DNA from: Phenylobacterium soli
GTDB taxonomy: Bacteria > Pseudomonadota > Alphaproteobacteria > Caulobacterales > Caulobacteraceae
Assembly (NCBI RefSeq): GCF_003254475.1
Contig: NZ_QFYQ01000002.1
Coordinates: forward strand, 1 to 64,000
Length of the DNA: 64,000 nt
Direction: 5' to 3'
A program made the translations under genes and the position numbers. The notes under the pieces are model-generated. The model worked only from the letters and a program-made list of their open reading frames with translations. It did not search any database and was not told the origin of the DNA. Below are positions 1 to 8,444 of this stretch, piece after piece. Position 1 is the stretch's first letter. Every line of letters begins with the position of its first letter.

Positions 1-56
1 TGCTCGTCCGGGAAGGCTTCGAAGAGTTCAATCAGGCTGTCGAAATGGCGGAGCAT
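1..56 (-). CDS. IS1595-family transposase, N-terminus only (runs off left edge)
   Basis: Reading leftward from the ATG at 54-56 gives 18 codons with the stretch LIELFEAFPDE. This matches the conserved start of IS1595-family transposases, in which an aromatic/acidic 'FEAFP-E' segment precedes a zinc ribbon. The rest of the gene lies outside the window. A plausible element end is near position 144, since only about 90 bp separate the start codon from the truncated gene that follows. The family call rests on a short peptide and would be weak without the context of a broken neighbour. Confidence 0.5.
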   Translation of the reverse strand, partial: MLRHFDSLIELFEAFPDE

Positions 57-158
57 CGGGGCGGTCCTTGTCGATAGGCCCACTATGACTCAGCTCGGGG
101 CGTGGGTCAATGATGTATATAGGTCCCTACGAGACAGCGCCAAGCAGGACATCGGTGA

Positions 159-335
159 GCTGGTGCGGGCCGGATCAATTGGGTCGAGGCCGCCAACGGC
201 CAGAAGTTCGCCTTCGTCTATTACCGAGAGACGCCGCTTGTCGGGACGGAGCGGGACGCTCGGGTGAGCCGTGACCTGGCGCGTCGGATCGCGGCGAACG
301 TCGCTAAGCTGCCGGAGCTGTTAACGCGGAAGTGA
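159..335 (+). pseudogene. C-terminal fragment of a small hypothetical protein, probably cut by the IS
   Basis: The frame after the stop at 156-158 encodes about 58 residues ending at TGA 333-335. They include AANGQKFAFVYYRETPLVG and DLARRIAANVAKLPELL, the typical C-terminus of a short protein common in alphaproteobacteria and their mobile elements. No in-frame start codon with a ribosome site is present, and the upstream sequence changes character towards the transposase start. I infer that the IS removed the N-terminus. Function of the family is unknown. Confidence 0.45.
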
Positions 336-348
336 ATTGCGGTAACTC

Positions 349-364
349 GATACCGCACGGTATC
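349..364. promoter_or_regulatory. Perfect palindrome, 7-bp arms
   Basis: GATACCG-CA-CGGTATC, flanked by GGTAAC at 341-346 and ATTACC at 367-372. The TACC...GGTA core resembles the immunity operators at 15728 and 16265. It sits between the broken gene and the convergent end of the 452-829 gene. It may be an operator; no promoter or downstream gene could be assigned with confidence. Confidence 0.35.
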
Positions 365-451
365 ATATTACCATGCGACGCGTTCACCAAAGCACCTGCG
401 CGCTGAACAGGTTCCCAGCCCACTGGCCTCAGCCGTGCGATTGCGAGGTCG

Positions 452-829
452 CTACACGCGACAGACGATCAACTGCATCTGGGAGTCGTTGGGGTTATAG
501 CCCGGCCGTGATCCTGCAAAGGTGGCTGGAGTTGCAGCTATGCCGGATGGCTCACGTACGAGAAAGCCTCGCCATCCCTGACCGCTACCGCCGGTCAATT
601 GCCACGCTGATAGCTCAAGGTTTCCAGCGTGGTTGTAGCCAAGCAGAAAAGGCTCGACGGTTCTTGTCTTCCCCTTCGAAACGAACTGGATCACCCGCCG
701 CGCCTCGATGAACGGGCGTATGCGCTGCTCGGCCGCGAGGTCCCTTATGAAGGGCGTCGGGGGCTTTGGCATCTTCGGCGGCTTGTAGCCCGATCCGCGC
801 CCCTTACCGCCCGCCATGGCTCGCCGCAT
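452..829 (-). CDS. Phage-associated hypothetical protein with WYL-like C-terminus
   Basis: 125 residues. The start at 829 is preceded by a strong GGGAGGGG site, so the longer frame back to 901 is not used. The basic N-terminus (GGKGRGSGYKPPK) is followed by a region with VIQFVSKGKTRTVEPFLLGYN and a Gly/Trp-rich segment. This resembles the part of WYL domains that carries the 'sKGktRtVePhlLg' pattern and is seen in small free-standing proteins of alphaproteobacteria. It could bind nucleic acid or act as a regulator; this is inference. It is the last minus-strand gene before the IS edge. Confidence 0.6.
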   Translation of the reverse strand: MRRAMAGGKGRGSGYKPPKMPKPPTPFIRDLAAEQRIRPFIEARRVIQFVSKGKTRTVEPFLLGYNHAGNLELSAWQLTGGSGQGWRGFLVREPSGIAATPATFAGSRPGYNPNDSQMQLIVCRV

Positions 830-919
830 CGGCCCCTCCCGGTTGACCCGAGAGGCAGGTTCAACCCCCGCCACGGCGGGAGTCAATCGGCCGATTTGCA
901 AAGTATATAATCGCCAGCG

Positions 920-2392
920 CTAGAACCCGCCACCCACGTTGTCGATGATCGTGGTCGGAGTGGTCGAAGTGCCGGCATAAGCCACGAGCTTAGCCGTCCC
1001 GGCTGTCGTGCCCGCAACCCACTGGATGCGCGCGAAGCCTGCACCGGGCGCTGTGCCGGGATCGGTGCCCTTCGGCATCTTCTGAACACCCGCGCCCGGC
1101 CAGATGGCTTGCTCGACGCCAGCGGTGATGATCGACGGAGAACCCGACGCGCCGCCGACGCCTGAGGTCCCATCGGCGCGATTGGGGTTGACGGTCGGGT
1201 TCGTTGTGGTGGAGGCCGAGTTCTTGAGCTGCGCCGCGTTGACGTTGTTGCCGAAGATGGCGCCGGCGGACTGAATGACGCCGCTGGAGGTGATCGATGT
1301 GCCGCCGACAGTCAGGCTGTCGGAAATCATCCCCGTAGCCGTGGCCCCGCTGGTGTTGTTCGCTGTGGTGACGCCCGAGATGTTAACCCAGCCCTGCGAA
1401 GCGGTGGCATAGCCCCACGCCCCGTTGCCAGTGGCCGTCGTATTCGCGACCGAGGCCTGCCCACCCTCGTACGCCTGCACCCCATCGTTCCCATTGCCGG
1501 TGAAGATGGAAGTGGACCCGCCGTAGAAGTGACCACCAACCTCGACGTTCACGCCGTCCACGGCGTTACCGGACGAAATCATGGTCGCGACAGAAAGCGA
1601 GCCACCGAGGCGTGCGTGGTAGCCGCAGTTGGTGCAGCTCGACACCGCAACTACCCCGTCCGAGTTCAGTTGCGAGTTCTGGAGGCCATTGATGCCGTTG
1701 TAAAAGCCGCTGACGCCTAGGACCGTCTTGATGTAAACGCGGTCCACATCGTCATTGGCGATGCCGAGCGTATTGGCTGTGCCGTCGCCCACTACAGCGC
1801 ACTTGTCGAGATTGAGGGTCGAGGAACCGCCCCACACGCGCAGCCCGTCGCAGCCGGTGAACTTCAGGATCGACTTCAGGACGGTGACGGTCGCGACCAC
1901 GTTCCCCGAGGGAGCGGCCGAGGCGCGGTGCGTCGAACTGATGGTGATGCGGGTGTTGACCGCATCCACATTCGTCACCTTCCAGCAGCCCGCCAGGTAG
2001 GTCGGATTCGTGCCGCCGGATGGGGCCGAGATCACCACATAGTCGTTGGCCGCGATATTCGCGACCGAATTGACGTTGAGGACGACAGACCATGCACCCG
2101 AAGAACCCGACGACGACTGAACCGACGAGGTGGTTTTCGTGTAGGTGTTCTGGCCCGAAATGAAGATGCTGTGGCCGCCCTGGTTCTGATACAGGATGGG
2201 CGACGTCATAGTCTGAACGCCATCCAGCAGCGTCAGGTTGATCACCGCGCTGGGTGTCACCACGAACCTGTTGATGGCGGTGACGGCGGCGGCCAAGTCA
2301 GAGAAATCCCCGCCAACTCCGACCGTGTAGGTCAGGTTCCCGGTCTTGACCGCGCTGGCGGCGCCGCGCGCGCGCTGATCAATGCCGCGCAT
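920..2392 (-). CDS. Right-handed beta-helix spike/fibre-like phage protein
   Basis: 490 residues, rich in Gly, Ser, Thr, Asn and Val, with repeating short segments of the kind that build parallel beta-helices (for example around NTSGATATGMISDS and GNGNDGVQAYEGG). There is no signal peptide. Proteins like this serve as tail spikes, fibres or other receptor-binding virion parts. Its ATG overlaps the stop of the upstream gene (ATGA), so it is translationally coupled to the packaging operon. A host-recognition role is inferred from fold and position only; no enzymatic motif was recognised. Confidence 0.7.
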   Translation of the reverse strand: MRGIDQRARGAASAVKTGNLTYTVGVGGDFSDLAAAVTAINRFVVTPSAVINLTLLDGVQTMTSPILYQNQGGHSIFISGQNTYTKTTSSVQSSSGSSGAWSVVLNVNSVANIAANDYVVISAPSGGTNPTYLAGCWKVTNVDAVNTRITISSTHRASAAPSGNVVATVTVLKSILKFTGCDGLRVWGGSSTLNLDKCAVVGDGTANTLGIANDDVDRVYIKTVLGVSGFYNGINGLQNSQLNSDGVVAVSSCTNCGYHARLGGSLSVATMISSGNAVDGVNVEVGGHFYGGSTSIFTGNGNDGVQAYEGGQASVANTTATGNGAWGYATASQGWVNISGVTTANNTSGATATGMISDSLTVGGTSITSSGVIQSAGAIFGNNVNAAQLKNSASTTTNPTVNPNRADGTSGVGGASGSPSIITAGVEQAIWPGAGVQKMPKGTDPGTAPGAGFARIQWVAGTTAGTAKLVAYAGTSTTPTTIIDNVGGGF

Positions 2393-2673
2393 CAGGCGAA
2401 CTTCACAGTCTGGCCGGAGCCGGCGGCGATGAGGAACTGGTTGGGCGCTGACCCCAGGATTGGCAGCGTCGAGACGCCCGCCGCGGTTGAGACGCCCGAG
2501 GCGTTGATGATCGCTCGGCAGTCCTGGTCTGCGGTGACGATGAAGGCCCGCGTGGTCGCGGCGAGGGAGACCGTAGACGCCGTGGTCGTCGTGGTCGTCA
2601 CATCCGCGGGCCAGGTGACTTCACCGGCGGCGTTCGGGGAGAGCGAAAATTCGAAGACGGTGATGTTTGCCAT
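2392..2673 (-). CDS. Small phage structural-like protein
   Basis: 93 residues starting MANITVFEFSLS; a GTG start at 2700 is possible but less likely. It is rich in Ala, Thr and Val with short predicted strands and no charged helices, as in small virion or decoration proteins. It lies between an 85-residue protein and the beta-helix protein, overlapping the latter by an ATGA junction. In many prophages this place after the portal would hold a capsid or adaptor gene, but no such homology is recognisable. Function unknown. Confidence 0.6.
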   Translation of the reverse strand: MANITVFEFSLSPNAAGEVTWPADVTTTTTTASTVSLAATTRAFIVTADQDCRAIINASGVSTAAGVSTLPILGSAPNQFLIAAGSGQTVKFA

Positions 2674-2717
2674 GGACGAATGATCGCCCGAGGCCACCAC
2701 TGCTCAGCGGAACGCGG

Positions 2718-2975
2718 TTACGGGATGGTCGCCGTAAACGTCCCCATCGAGCCCCAATTGTAGGCGCCATTTGCCGTCGCCAGCGCCTGTTGCGCCTGCG
2801 CCAGATCGGTGTAGCTCGCGGTGAGCTTCAGGTTGATCCAGCGAAGCAGGCGTTCGTTAAAATGTCCCACTGGAAGGCTCTTGCCATCAAACAGCGCGTG
2901 CCAGTCGCCCTCATAGGTCAGGGCGGTCCCAGTGACGGCGCGCACGCTCGCCTGGCGAAGACCCTGCTGGCTCAT
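2718..2975 (-). CDS. Small phage protein downstream of portal
   Basis: 85 residues, start ATG at 2973-2975 overlapping the portal stop as ATGA. The much longer open frame upstream in this phase is antisense-type noise inside the portal gene. The protein has mixed charge and ends with a hydrophobic, Gly-rich tail (AYNWGSMGTF). Position directly after the portal gene suggests a head-tail or virion accessory protein, but no family is recognised. Confidence 0.6.
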   Translation of the reverse strand: MSQQGLRQASVRAVTGTALTYEGDWHALFDGKSLPVGHFNERLLRWINLKLTASYTDLAQAQQALATANGAYNWGSMGTFTATIP

Positions 2976-5188
2976 CAGACGGCCACTTGCGGCTGCGGGT
3001 CGTAGGGAAGCGCGTAGAGCTTGGCCTGCGTCTCCTGCGCCTTCAGACCAAGCTCCTGCTGCTTGAGCTGCGCCTGCATCTGAGCCCGTTGTGTCTCGCC
3101 CTGGTCCTGCATCTGCGCCGTCGAGGCTTCGATCTGCGCGACGGCGATCTTGGTCTGATCGACCGGCGGCTGTTGCGGGCCTTGCGGCTTGGGCTGGGCG
3201 GCCGATTGGGCGATCTGGTCGATGGCCGTGTCGATCACGTCCTCCAGCTCTCGGCCGGCGCGGAACTTCCTGACGCCGGCCTTGACGACCGCAGCGGCCA
3301 CCGGTGCAAGCGCGGGCTGCGCCTCCACGGCCGGTCCCCATTGCTGCACCATCTGGCCAAGCGCGCCGATGAACTCCACGAACTGCGCCTTCTCCTGCTG
3401 CTCGTTCGGCTCGACGGTGGAATCCGTCTCGATGTCGATGCGGAACTGGCGAAGGGCGTTGTTGCGCAGGAGCGCCGTCACGTCCTCCCACGAGGGCGAG
3501 CGCAGAACCTGTTGCAGCGCGTCGGGGATCTCGGGTTGAGGCGGCGGCGGCTGGCCCGTAGCCTGAGCCTGCATCACCGCCTGCTGGTACTGCATCGCAC
3601 CCTGCTGGATGGTGAGCTGCGCCTGCTGCTTGTCGGCGTTGGTCGGAAGCTGTACGCCGGTCATCTGCTTGAGCGTGTCCGGGTCGAACTTCTCCGCGAT
3701 CACCTGGCCCTTGATGCGCAGGATGTCCCGCGCGAACCGCATCATCTCAAGCTGGCGGTCGCGGATGCGCAGCGTGCCCCACTGGCCCTTCAGCGCTTCC
3801 GCCGTCGCCGTGGCGCGCGGGTCGTTCATGCCGCGCAGGATGTCGGCAATGCCGGTGATCTGGTAGACGTCGTTGATGAGCTGGGCGCGCTGATTGATCA
3901 GCGCCTGAAGCGCACTGACCACGAGGTCGATGGGGAACCAGTCGATCTTGCCCCGAATGCCGCCGTCTTCCTTCAGGCTCACCCAGTCCGGAACCGGGAT
4001 GAGCATGTTGCTGTCGGAGTTCAGCAGGTTGTTGAGGTTGTTCTTCTGGTCGCCGGCATAGAAGCCCCGAACCTTCAAGGCGTCCTGAAGGTGGGCGATG
4101 CGGGCGGTGAGCTTGTCGATCTCCTGCGCCTGGTCCTGGTAGAGCGCGAAGTCGGGGACCGGGATGGTGCTGTCATTGCCCGTGGTTCCCAGCAGGGGGC
4201 GCGGGCACGGGAAGAAGCCGTCAAGCTCCAGCGGATCGTCGCGGACGTCGAGCGGGGCCTCGCTGAACGACTTGGATATCCAGTAGACCTTCTCCTCGGA
4301 CTTGCACCAGATCTCGTAGACGGCGGCCTTCTTGGAAAGCTCGGCGTCATCGACGGTCTTGGCGTCGCCCTTGGCGTTGCGAACGCCCCAGTCCAGCGGG
4401 ATGCGCTTGCCGAGGTCTTCCCCGAAGCGCTCGATGAGTTGCGAGCGGTTCAGGTAGACGCGGCGCCAGACGTAATCCACTTCGTCCCACGTCCGCGCGA
4501 CCGAGTGACCGAAGTCCTCCCAGTTCACGTAGTCGGTGACGCTCTCCTCGTAGACCACGGGCTCGTAGGGCTCGCCCTCGGCGTAGGCTGAGCCATCCTC
4601 GCGGAACTTCACCTGTTCCGGGTCGTAGGTCGTGCCGTTCTCGTCGGTGTAGAGGCGCTCGGGCTGGTCGTCGTCGGTGGACTCGCCCTCGTCCTCATCG
4701 CCATCCCCCGAGGTAACGACCTGAAGCTCGATCTCCGGCGTGACCATCGGGCCATGCGTCGGGACGTAGCGCTCCCAGGTCTGGCCACGGGCCACCAGAA
4801 CGTAATCGAGGCTGCACTGGCGAAGCCGACCGTCCAAGTCCTGGCAGTCGATGGAATAGGCGATAGCCCGCTCAAGGATCTCCGACGCCGCACGCGCTAC
4901 CGGGTCAGCGTCACCGAACCGGCGAGACACGACCGGCTGCGGAGGGCGCGCATAAACCGCCGGCTGGATGGTCTGGGTGTTCGACCACAGCATGGCGAAG
5001 CGCCGCTGGTCGGTGTCCGCGCGGTTGTCCTGCTTGTAGCGCTGGACGATCTTGCGGGCTCTCGTAAGCCACTTCTGCTGGGCCTTCTCCGACAGCGTGA
5101 GTTCCGCGATCCACTTTCGGGCGCACTGGGCGTCCTTCAGCTTCTTGGCGGGGTCTTCGGCTTGTTGGTCGGGCGCGGCTTGGGCCAT
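2975..5188 (-). CDS. Phage portal protein
   Basis: 737 residues. Portal proteins form the dodecameric ring at one capsid vertex through which DNA is pumped. The N-terminal half has the KWLTRARKIVQRYK and MLWSNTQTIQPAVYARPP regions typical of large podovirus-type portals. The middle contains the helical stem region (TARIAHLQDALKVRG). The C-terminal 130 residues are very Gln- and Ala-rich (PQGPQQPPVDQ) and probably form a coiled-coil barrel. The length matches large portals of the P22/N4 type rather than the short lambda or HK97 types. It follows the terminase genes, as expected for a packaging module. Confidence 0.85.
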   Translation of the reverse strand: MAQAAPDQQAEDPAKKLKDAQCARKWIAELTLSEKAQQKWLTRARKIVQRYKQDNRADTDQRRFAMLWSNTQTIQPAVYARPPQPVVSRRFGDADPVARAASEILERAIAYSIDCQDLDGRLRQCSLDYVLVARGQTWERYVPTHGPMVTPEIELQVVTSGDGDEDEGESTDDDQPERLYTDENGTTYDPEQVKFREDGSAYAEGEPYEPVVYEESVTDYVNWEDFGHSVARTWDEVDYVWRRVYLNRSQLIERFGEDLGKRIPLDWGVRNAKGDAKTVDDAELSKKAAVYEIWCKSEEKVYWISKSFSEAPLDVRDDPLELDGFFPCPRPLLGTTGNDSTIPVPDFALYQDQAQEIDKLTARIAHLQDALKVRGFYAGDQKNNLNNLLNSDSNMLIPVPDWVSLKEDGGIRGKIDWFPIDLVVSALQALINQRAQLINDVYQITGIADILRGMNDPRATATAEALKGQWGTLRIRDRQLEMMRFARDILRIKGQVIAEKFDPDTLKQMTGVQLPTNADKQQAQLTIQQGAMQYQQAVMQAQATGQPPPPQPEIPDALQQVLRSPSWEDVTALLRNNALRQFRIDIETDSTVEPNEQQEKAQFVEFIGALGQMVQQWGPAVEAQPALAPVAAAVVKAGVRKFRAGRELEDVIDTAIDQIAQSAAQPKPQGPQQPPVDQTKIAVAQIEASTAQMQDQGETQRAQMQAQLKQQELGLKAQETQAKLYALPYDPQPQVAV

Positions 5189-5218
5189 GGTGCGAGACTA
5201 GGCGACCATGGCGGTTGC

Positions 5219-5389
5219 TCAGCGGGACGCTTGCCCCTTCACCGCCTTGACGAGGGCCTGCTTCTTGGCCTCGTCTGCGGAGACGAACTCCTGGCCGACC
5301 TTCTGCGGGATACCAGCCTTCTTGGCGAACGCCGGATCGTGGGCGACCGCCTCCATTAGCCGGTGTTGCGCGGGGCTCTTAGACGGCAA
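5219..5389 (-). CDS. Small basic phage protein (DUF3008-like)
   Basis: 56 residues from a TTG start at 5387-5389, overlapping the end of the upstream gene in another frame. The sequence begins PSKSPAQHRLMEAVAHDP and continues with FAKKAGIPQKVGQEFV. This matches a family of short conserved proteins in which 'SkaQqRlM...a..nP.fakkvgIpqsVgkeFv' is the signature. An internal ATG at 5356 would give a 45-residue form. Function is unknown; such proteins are common between terminase and portal genes. The short length explains why it is easily missed. Confidence 0.7.
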   Translation of the reverse strand: MPSKSPAQHRLMEAVAHDPAFAKKAGIPQKVGQEFVSADEAKKQALVKAVKGQASR

Positions 5390-5543
5390 CCGCCCGCCTC
5401 AGCATCGGCGTGATGTCGGCCTGGCGCTCCTGCTTCACGCGCTGGCGGATTTCCTGTGCGGCGACGTCCTCGCTGGAGAACCGCTCCCGGGTCCTGACCC
5501 AACCGCCGAACTTGGCGCCGCAGAAGTATTCGATGGCGTACAT
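5379..5543 (-). CDS. Small phage hypothetical protein
   Basis: 54 residues, MYAIEYFCGAKFGGW..., from ATG 5541-5543 to TAA 5379-5381. It lies just after the large terminase stop and overlaps the next gene start by 11 bases. The composition is aromatic at the N-terminus and strongly charged at the C-terminus (EIRQRVKQERQ). No family is recognised. Position in the packaging operon and the overlap support that it is a real gene. Confidence 0.55.
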   Translation of the reverse strand: MYAIEYFCGAKFGGWVRTRERFSSEDVAAQEIRQRVKQERQADITPMLRRAVAV

Positions 5544-5584
5544 GCCATGAGGATGGCTCTGGGTAGTGGGCGCTCAGTCGGGCG

Positions 5585-7216
5585 CTAAATCCTCTCCGAC
5601 GCCGGCTTGTTCAGCGTCTGTAGCGCCTCGTTGAAGGTCATCTGCGAAATCCCCCTAGCCTCGCCTTGGGGCTTGTCCTCGGGTGGGACGATGGCGGGGT
5701 GGGCCAGTGAAATGGCCAGGCCGATGATCGCGCCGCAGTCCACCTCTTCGTCGTGCGCGCCGGCCGGGAAACGGGAATACTCCTCGATCACAGCGTCCCC
5801 CATCGGTCCCTCGGGTATCCAGACCATCTGGAGCGCGCACATGCCCTGGAAGCTCTGCGCCTTGGTCGCCTTGCTCGCGCCGTGCGGGCTGATCGGCTCG
5901 ATGCGCGTGCGGACGTTCTTGGCCCGCATCTGCTGGACGATGAACGGCTCGGCCGCCTTGTAGTTGTTGTCGTCCTCGGGGAACCACGCAAACGGCTCGT
6001 GCGCCTTGATGAGGCCGATGATGGCTTCAGCGGTCTTGTCCATCTTCTGCACGGCGTTGAAGCCGTCGAGCAGCCAGAGATTGCCGTCCGGGTCCATGCC
6101 CCACACTCGCGCCACGTTCGGGTCGCTGTCGGCCCCATCGGTCGGGGCATGGTCGGAGGTGATGTACTTCCGCAGGTGCTTGGGCTGCTCTCCGGGCCGG
6201 TAGCGTCTGCGCTCGTAGGTCTTCGCCCCGAGCCCCGGAATGTCCACCGTGCCGCCGTCGAACCACGCCTTGTAGAAGTAGGTTCCCTCCCCCGGCGAAG
6301 GGCTTTGCTGGAACAGCGCAGCCCAGGTCCGCGCCACAGCTCGGAACGGCGCCCAGTGATCGGCGGTGAACCATTCCGTCCAGAGCATCTGGCCGATCTT
6401 GCGGCCGAGCGGGTCATCTGGCCGGTCGGCCTCGGCCGGGATGCGCAGCACCTCCCAGACCTGACCATCGCGGCAGAGGATCGGGCCGCTCTCGCCGTCG
6501 TACTCTGGCGGCAGGATAGATCCCGCCAGGTCCGCAGAATGCCAGCGGGTCTGAATGAGCACCACCCGGCCACCCGGCTTGAGACGGGTCAGGATGCTAT
6601 CTTGGTACTCGGCCTTGGTCCGCTCGCGGATGATCTCGGAGTCGGCCTCCTGACGGCCCTTGATCGGGTCATCAATGACGATCAGGTCGGCGCGGTTGCC
6701 GGTGATGCCCGACAGGATGCCGCCGCCCATGAACTCGTTTTCGTTGTCCAACGCCCACTCGTCGGCCGCGCTGCTCTCAGGCGACAGGCCGGTCCCGAAG
6801 ACCTCGCGAAAGACAGGCTGCTTCAGGATCGAGCGCGCCCGCCGGCCGATCTTGCGCGCCAGATCCGAGGCATAGGTCGCGACGATCACGTTGCGCCGCT
6901 TCTGGCGGCCCATGAACCAGACCGGGAACACCACGGAGGCGTAGGTCGATTTGGCGCTCCCTGGCGGCATGAACACCATCAGGCGCTTGAGATCGCCGCG
7001 CTCCACAGCCTCCAGCTTGTCGATCAGCAGTTGGTGGTGCGCCGCCTGCGGGCGCTCAATCGGCCGGAACGCCAGCGTGTCGCTATCTGGGTCTTCATCG
7101 ACCGGAGCGCCGGGTATCTCGATGAGGCCGCAGAAGTCCGCCAGGTTGCGCCGGGCCAGCTCGCATTGAGCCGCCCGTACGTCAGCCGCGGTGGGCTGGA
7201 ATGCTAGCGAGGGCAC
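5585..7216 (-). CDS. terL: Phage terminase large subunit
   Basis: 543 residues: the ATPase-nuclease motor that packages phage DNA. Visible motifs are a deviant Walker A, FMPPGSAKST (about 82-91), a Walker B, LIVIDDP (158-164), a coupling motif, IQTRWH (191-196), and an RNase H-like nuclease with D325 in SDHAPTD, E384/D385 in WFPEDDN and D463 in HDEEVDC. All expected catalytic acids are present, so the enzyme looks intact. The gene start overlaps the end of the putative small terminase gene by 35 bases. Confidence 0.95.
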   Translation of the reverse strand: MPSLAFQPTAADVRAAQCELARRNLADFCGLIEIPGAPVDEDPDSDTLAFRPIERPQAAHHQLLIDKLEAVERGDLKRLMVFMPPGSAKSTYASVVFPVWFMGRQKRRNVIVATYASDLARKIGRRARSILKQPVFREVFGTGLSPESSAADEWALDNENEFMGGGILSGITGNRADLIVIDDPIKGRQEADSEIIRERTKAEYQDSILTRLKPGGRVVLIQTRWHSADLAGSILPPEYDGESGPILCRDGQVWEVLRIPAEADRPDDPLGRKIGQMLWTEWFTADHWAPFRAVARTWAALFQQSPSPGEGTYFYKAWFDGGTVDIPGLGAKTYERRRYRPGEQPKHLRKYITSDHAPTDGADSDPNVARVWGMDPDGNLWLLDGFNAVQKMDKTAEAIIGLIKAHEPFAWFPEDDNNYKAAEPFIVQQMRAKNVRTRIEPISPHGASKATKAQSFQGMCALQMVWIPEGPMGDAVIEEYSRFPAGAHDEEVDCGAIIGLAISLAHPAIVPPEDKPQGEARGISQMTFNEALQTLNKPASERI

Positions 7217-7631
7217 GGAGTTGTTCGTCTGTCAGGGCCGACACGTCCAGACGGGTCTCAGAGCGGATCGGGCCTCCGTCCGGGCCGGTGTGCTCCGCCG
7301 TGATTTTATCCCCGTACCGCCTCGGGTCCCACTTCGCGAGCAGCTTGAGGTCGGTCTCGATGATGAGCTTGTCCCGCTGAGTGTCGCCGCTGCTGTCGCC
7401 GCCCTCGCCCTCTCCCTTGCCTCGCGCCGTTAACCGCGCCCGCTCTGCTATGGCATCAAACCCCAAATCCCTCGCGCGCGCGTGCGCGATCTCTAGGGTT
7501 TGGTCGCCTCGACACCACTCTCTCCATGTCGTGTAGTGAATGCCGACGTCCTGGCAAATCGAGGTCAGCGGCTCGCCCAAAGATAGGCGGCCCAAGATCT
7601 GCTGCTCTAGCTGCTTCGTGCGCTTAGACAT
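7182..7631 (-). CDS. Putative terminase small subunit
   Basis: 149 residues from ATG 7629-7631 (MSKRTKQLEQQILG). The N-terminal 50 residues form a helix-turn-helix-like segment (ISICQ-like LTSICQDVGIHYTTWREWC) as in phage small terminases, which recognise the packaging site. The middle is Gly/Glu-rich, and the C-terminus has KWDPRRYGDK, a segment found in many terminase small subunits of this class. It sits directly upstream of and overlaps the large subunit. An earlier start at 7652 would add seven residues overlapping the previous gene. Confidence 0.75.
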   Translation of the reverse strand: MSKRTKQLEQQILGRLSLGEPLTSICQDVGIHYTTWREWCRGDQTLEIAHARARDLGFDAIAERARLTARGKGEGEGGDSSGDTQRDKLIIETDLKLLAKWDPRRYGDKITAEHTGPDGGPIRSETRLDVSALTDEQLRALASIPAHRG

Positions 7632-8181
7632 TCGCCCAGCGCCCATAGGCATCCGGATCTGCCGCGTAGCACTGTCTCATTTTGAGGAGCACGCCGGCTG
7701 CCCTTGTGGGACGGTCTCGTTCCCTCCAGAACCGCAACATCCATTCCAGCGTGTCGATGACAAGATCTTCGCGCGTTAGCTTCCCGGGCCCATGGGGCTC
7801 CTTGCCAAGAAACCTCCGCACCGCCCGCCTACCGTTTTCGCTTCGAACCTCGGGCGGGCAGTACGGCTCATCCCCGCCGTCAGCCACGTTCAACAAACGC
7901 GCCCCGCGCGCCCTAGCCTCGGATATCAGGCGCCGCTCTGCCTCTCGCCAATCACCGGCGCATTCTTCGATGATGACCAGGGCTGGTGAGCGGCCACTAG
8001 CGCGCAGTTTCTTCATCCAGTCGTAAAGCGGCGTTCTTCGGCGATCCATGTCTCGGAGGTGACTTCCAAAACGCTGCGTCGCGTCATTGGCCTTGCCGAT
8101 GTAGCGAAGCTCTCCCGTCACCGGATCGGTCAGGCCGTAGATCACCGGCCTTCCTACCTTTGCCTTAGGGGGTTTGGTCAT
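7624..8181 (-). CDS. GIY-YIG nuclease domain protein
   Basis: 185 residues. The N-terminus carries a GIY-YIG-type core: VIYGLTDP (about 13-20), then RYIGKANDATQRFGSHL with the Tyr-Ile-Gly and downstream Arg/His expected for this nuclease fold. A following Glu-rich helix (DWREAERRLI) supplies candidate catalytic Glu. The C-terminal half is basic and unassigned. Such genes inside packaging operons are often free-standing homing-type endonucleases. It overlaps both neighbours by a few bases, which favours an established operon gene over a recent insertion. Confidence 0.8.
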   Translation of the reverse strand: MTKPPKAKVGRPVIYGLTDPVTGELRYIGKANDATQRFGSHLRDMDRRRTPLYDWMKKLRASGRSPALVIIEECAGDWREAERRLISEARARGARLLNVADGGDEPYCPPEVRSENGRRAVRRFLGKEPHGPGKLTREDLVIDTLEWMLRFWRERDRPTRAAGVLLKMRQCYAADPDAYGRWANV

Positions 8182-8444
8182 GCAGCCCCCATCGGAAAAC
8201 CAAATCCGGGGTAGATGCCTTGAAGCGTGCCGTCCACCTCTAGCTCAAACAGTACTTCCATCATGGGCGCGTAGGCGGCGCGGCGCTCCTCGTCGGAGTG
8301 CTTGGCCAGCAGATGGTGCGCGATCACCATGCGGGTAACGGCCGTGGCCTGAGCATCAGTGAGGCTGTCTAGCGCTTGCTCGTGTTCGAACCGGAGCGCT
8401 GCGATGCGCGGGTCTTCGTCGCTCTTCTTCGACTCGGCTCTCAC
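8178..8444 (-). CDS. Small phage hypothetical protein
   Basis: 88 residues, mostly helical and acidic (RFEHEQALDSLTDAQATAV). Overlaps both adjacent genes by four bases, in the pattern of the surrounding operon. No family recognised. A regulatory or accessory packaging role is possible from position only. Confidence 0.6.
   Translation of the reverse strand: MRAESKKSDEDPRIAALRFEHEQALDSLTDAQATAVTRMVIAHHLLAKHSDEERRAAYAPMMEVLFELEVDGTLQGIYPGFGFPMGAA

Noticed and set aside
373..711. Plus-strand ORF of 112 codons next to the palindrome
   Set aside because: It is antisense to the better supported 452-829 gene and has no ribosome site or protein-like composition.
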